Source: Piscirickettsiaceae bacterium
GTDB lineage: Bacteria > Pseudomonadota > Gammaproteobacteria > Nitrosococcales > Methylophagaceae
DNA: 17,056 nt
Assembly (NCBI GenBank): GCA_030627065.1
Contig: DAOUSV010000014.1
Span: 1-17,056, forward strand
Direction: 5' to 3'
Position 1 is the stretch's first letter, and every line of letters starts with the position of its first letter. Below, in pieces: positions 15,731 to 17,056 of this stretch. The notes under the pieces are model-generated. The model did no database searches and was not told the DNA's origin. It worked only from the letters and a program-made list of their open reading frames with translations. Both the position numbers and the translations under genes were made by a program.

Positions 15731-17056
15731 CTAACGTAATTTTCTAGCGCGAATAGAACGCCCTTTTACTTTGCCTTCGGCAAGATAATTTAAGGCTTGT
15801 CTGGCAGCCGTTGGTTCCAGTGCGACATAGCTAGACATATCAAAAATATCGATCTTGCCAATATCTGAACCATCCAAACCAGCATCGCCTGTTAATGCAC
15901 CTAATATATCGCCTGGACGAAGTTTATTTTTACGACCAGAATCAAGTTGAATTGTTACCATCGGAGCTTGTAATGTGTAACTTGAAAGACGATCTAATGA
16001 TTCAGGCACATCACAAATACTCGGCTTTTTCTGATAATCCGCAATTGCATTAACTCGGACCTCCTCATAAGAGGTAAATAAACTTAGTGCAATACCCTTT
16101 TCACCAGCACGGCCTGTACGTCCAATACGGTGAGTATATATTTCAGGATCACGTGGTAACTCATAGTTAATTACCGCTTTAAGTGACTTAATATCTAAGC
16201 CTCGTGCGGCTACATCGGTGGCCACTAAAACTGCACAGCTATTATTAGCAAAACGCACTAATACTTGATCACGTTCTCGCTGATCTAAATCGCCATGAAT
16301 GGCGAGAGAATCAATTTTATTGTCTCGTAAAAAAGCGGCGACTTCATCACATTGAATTTTGGTATGGCAGAATACGATGGCATTATCAGGTTGATAATGT
16401 TCAAATAAGCCTAATAGGCTGTTGTTGCGTTGATTTTTTTGAACTTCGTAAAATAACTGTTCAATAACACTACTTTGATGCTCCGATTCAACAGTCACTC
16501 GCACAGGGTTACGTAGAATTGAGCGGATCATTTTTTCAATACTATCAGGGTATGTTGCAGAGAATAATAAAGTCTGACGTTTTTCCGGTGTATAGGAAAT
16601 AATGTCATCCATCACTTCAGAAAAGCCCATATCTAACATGCGATCAGCTTCATCTAAAACTAATGTCTTAATCCCATCGAGTTTTAATGTTTTCTTATGT
16701 AGATGATCTTGAATTCGACCTGGCGTTCCCACAACAATATGAGCGCCATGTTCTAAAGAGCCAATTTGTGGACCTAAAGGTTTACCCCCACACAATAAAA
16801 CTAATTTAATGTTTGGAGTAAATCGAGCTAATCTGCGGAGCTCTTTACCGACTTGATCGGCTAACTCACGTGTTGGACACAATACCAATGCTTGCACACC
16901 AAAAAAGCGTGGGTTGATATTATTCAATAAGCCAATACCAAATGCAGCCGTTTTACCACTACCTGTTTTTGCCTTAGCAATCAGGTCTTTACCATTCAGT
17001 ATATGCGGTAAACTTTGTGCCTGAATTGGCGTCATTTTCACATAAGCTAGAGATTC
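15731..17056 (-). CDS. dbpA: DEAD-box RNA helicase DbpA (partial, N-terminus off right edge)
   Basis: An ATP-dependent RNA helicase acting in 50S ribosome assembly; the frame is still open at the right edge, giving 441 visible residues. From the edge it reads ESLAYVKMTPIQ, matching the E. coli DbpA region just after its first 20 or so residues, so little is missing. An internal GTG at 17039-17041 is not the true start. All helicase motifs are present: AKTGSGKT, PTRELA, TPGR, DEAD, SAT, VATDVAARGLD and HRIGRTGR. The C-terminal 75 residues (KNKLRPGDILGALTGDAGLDGSDIGKI...) match the DbpA RNA-binding domain that recognises 23S rRNA hairpin 92, which separates it from RhlB, RhlE, SrmB and DeaD. 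It is co-directional with rapA, 50 bp apart. Confidence 0.95.
   Translation of the reverse strand, partial: ESLAYVKMTPIQAQSLPHILNGKDLIAKAKTGSGKTAAFGIGLLNNINPRFFGVQALVLCPTRELADQVGKELRRLARFTPNIKLVLLCGGKPLGPQIGSLEHGAHIVVGTPGRIQDHLHKKTLKLDGIKTLVLDEADRMLDMGFSEVMDDIISYTPEKRQTLLFSATYPDSIEKMIRSILRNPVRVTVESEHQSSVIEQLFYEVQKNQRNNSLLGLFEHYQPDNAIVFCHTKIQCDEVAAFLRDNKIDSLAIHGDLDQRERDQVLVRFANNSCAVLVATDVAARGLDIKSLKAVINYELPRDPEIYTHRIGRTGRAGEKGIALSLFTSYEEVRVNAIADYQKKPSICDVPESLDRLSSYTLQAPMVTIQLDSGRKNKLRPGDILGALTGDAGLDGSDIGKIDIFDMSSYVALEPTAARQALNYLAEGKVKGRSIRARKLR

Noticed and set aside
1..17056. Mobile elements, integrases, CRISPR arrays, toxin-antitoxin pairs, tRNA or rRNA genes
   Set aside because: None recognised on either strand; all long frames are accounted for by housekeeping, efflux or biosynthetic genes.

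Overview
The window looks like chromosomal DNA of a free-living, probably marine, gammaproteobacterium. The evidence is an AT-rich background, a RapA homologue about the length of the E. coli protein, a DbpA-type DEAD-box helicase with the 23S rRNA-binding tail, and a thermostable-hemolysin (delta-VPH) family gene, which is typical of Vibrio/Shewanella-like genomes. I cannot name the genus from sequence alone. Coding density is very high. No intergenic gap exceeds about 170 bp, and I saw no rRNA, tRNA, CRISPR array, insertion sequence or phage gene.

Layout. (1) Positions 1-5888, all minus strand, form a tightly packed block. In transcription order it holds a TolC-like outer-membrane factor, a thermostable-hemolysin-family protein, a stand-alone acyl/aryl-AMP ligase, a heme-oxygenase-like (HDO/TenA-like) putative diiron oxidase, a short-chain dehydrogenase, a secreted TPR protein, and an OmpR/PmrA-type response regulator that runs off the left edge. 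From the hemolysin gene on, neighbours overlap or lie within 10 bp, so this is almost certainly one transcript. (2) Positions 6051-8444 hold three single genes: a plus-strand rpiA broken by a one-base frameshift, a minus-strand peroxiredoxin convergent with it, and a plus-strand Gfo/Idh/MocA oxidoreductase. (3) Positions 8441-12774, minus strand, hold an RND efflux pair (adaptor, then permease, overlapping by 4 bp) with no outer-membrane gene beside it. (4) Positions 12828-17056, minus strand, hold rapA and, upstream of it, dbpA, whose 5' end is off the right edge.

How the parts may work together. The left block reads as a small biosynthetic and export operon with its own regulator. The ligase would activate a carboxylic acid as an adenylate. 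The hemolysin-family protein, whose conserved motifs recall GNAT-fold acyl transferases, could move the acyl group. The HDO protein and the dehydrogenase would oxidise and reduce the product. The TolC-like protein could provide the outer-membrane exit, and the RND pair 2.5 kb away could be its inner-membrane partner. The product is unknown to me. This operon is the best candidate in the window for an under-described system.

Family assignments rest on motifs read from the sequence. Reaction specificities, operon extent and promoter sites are inference.
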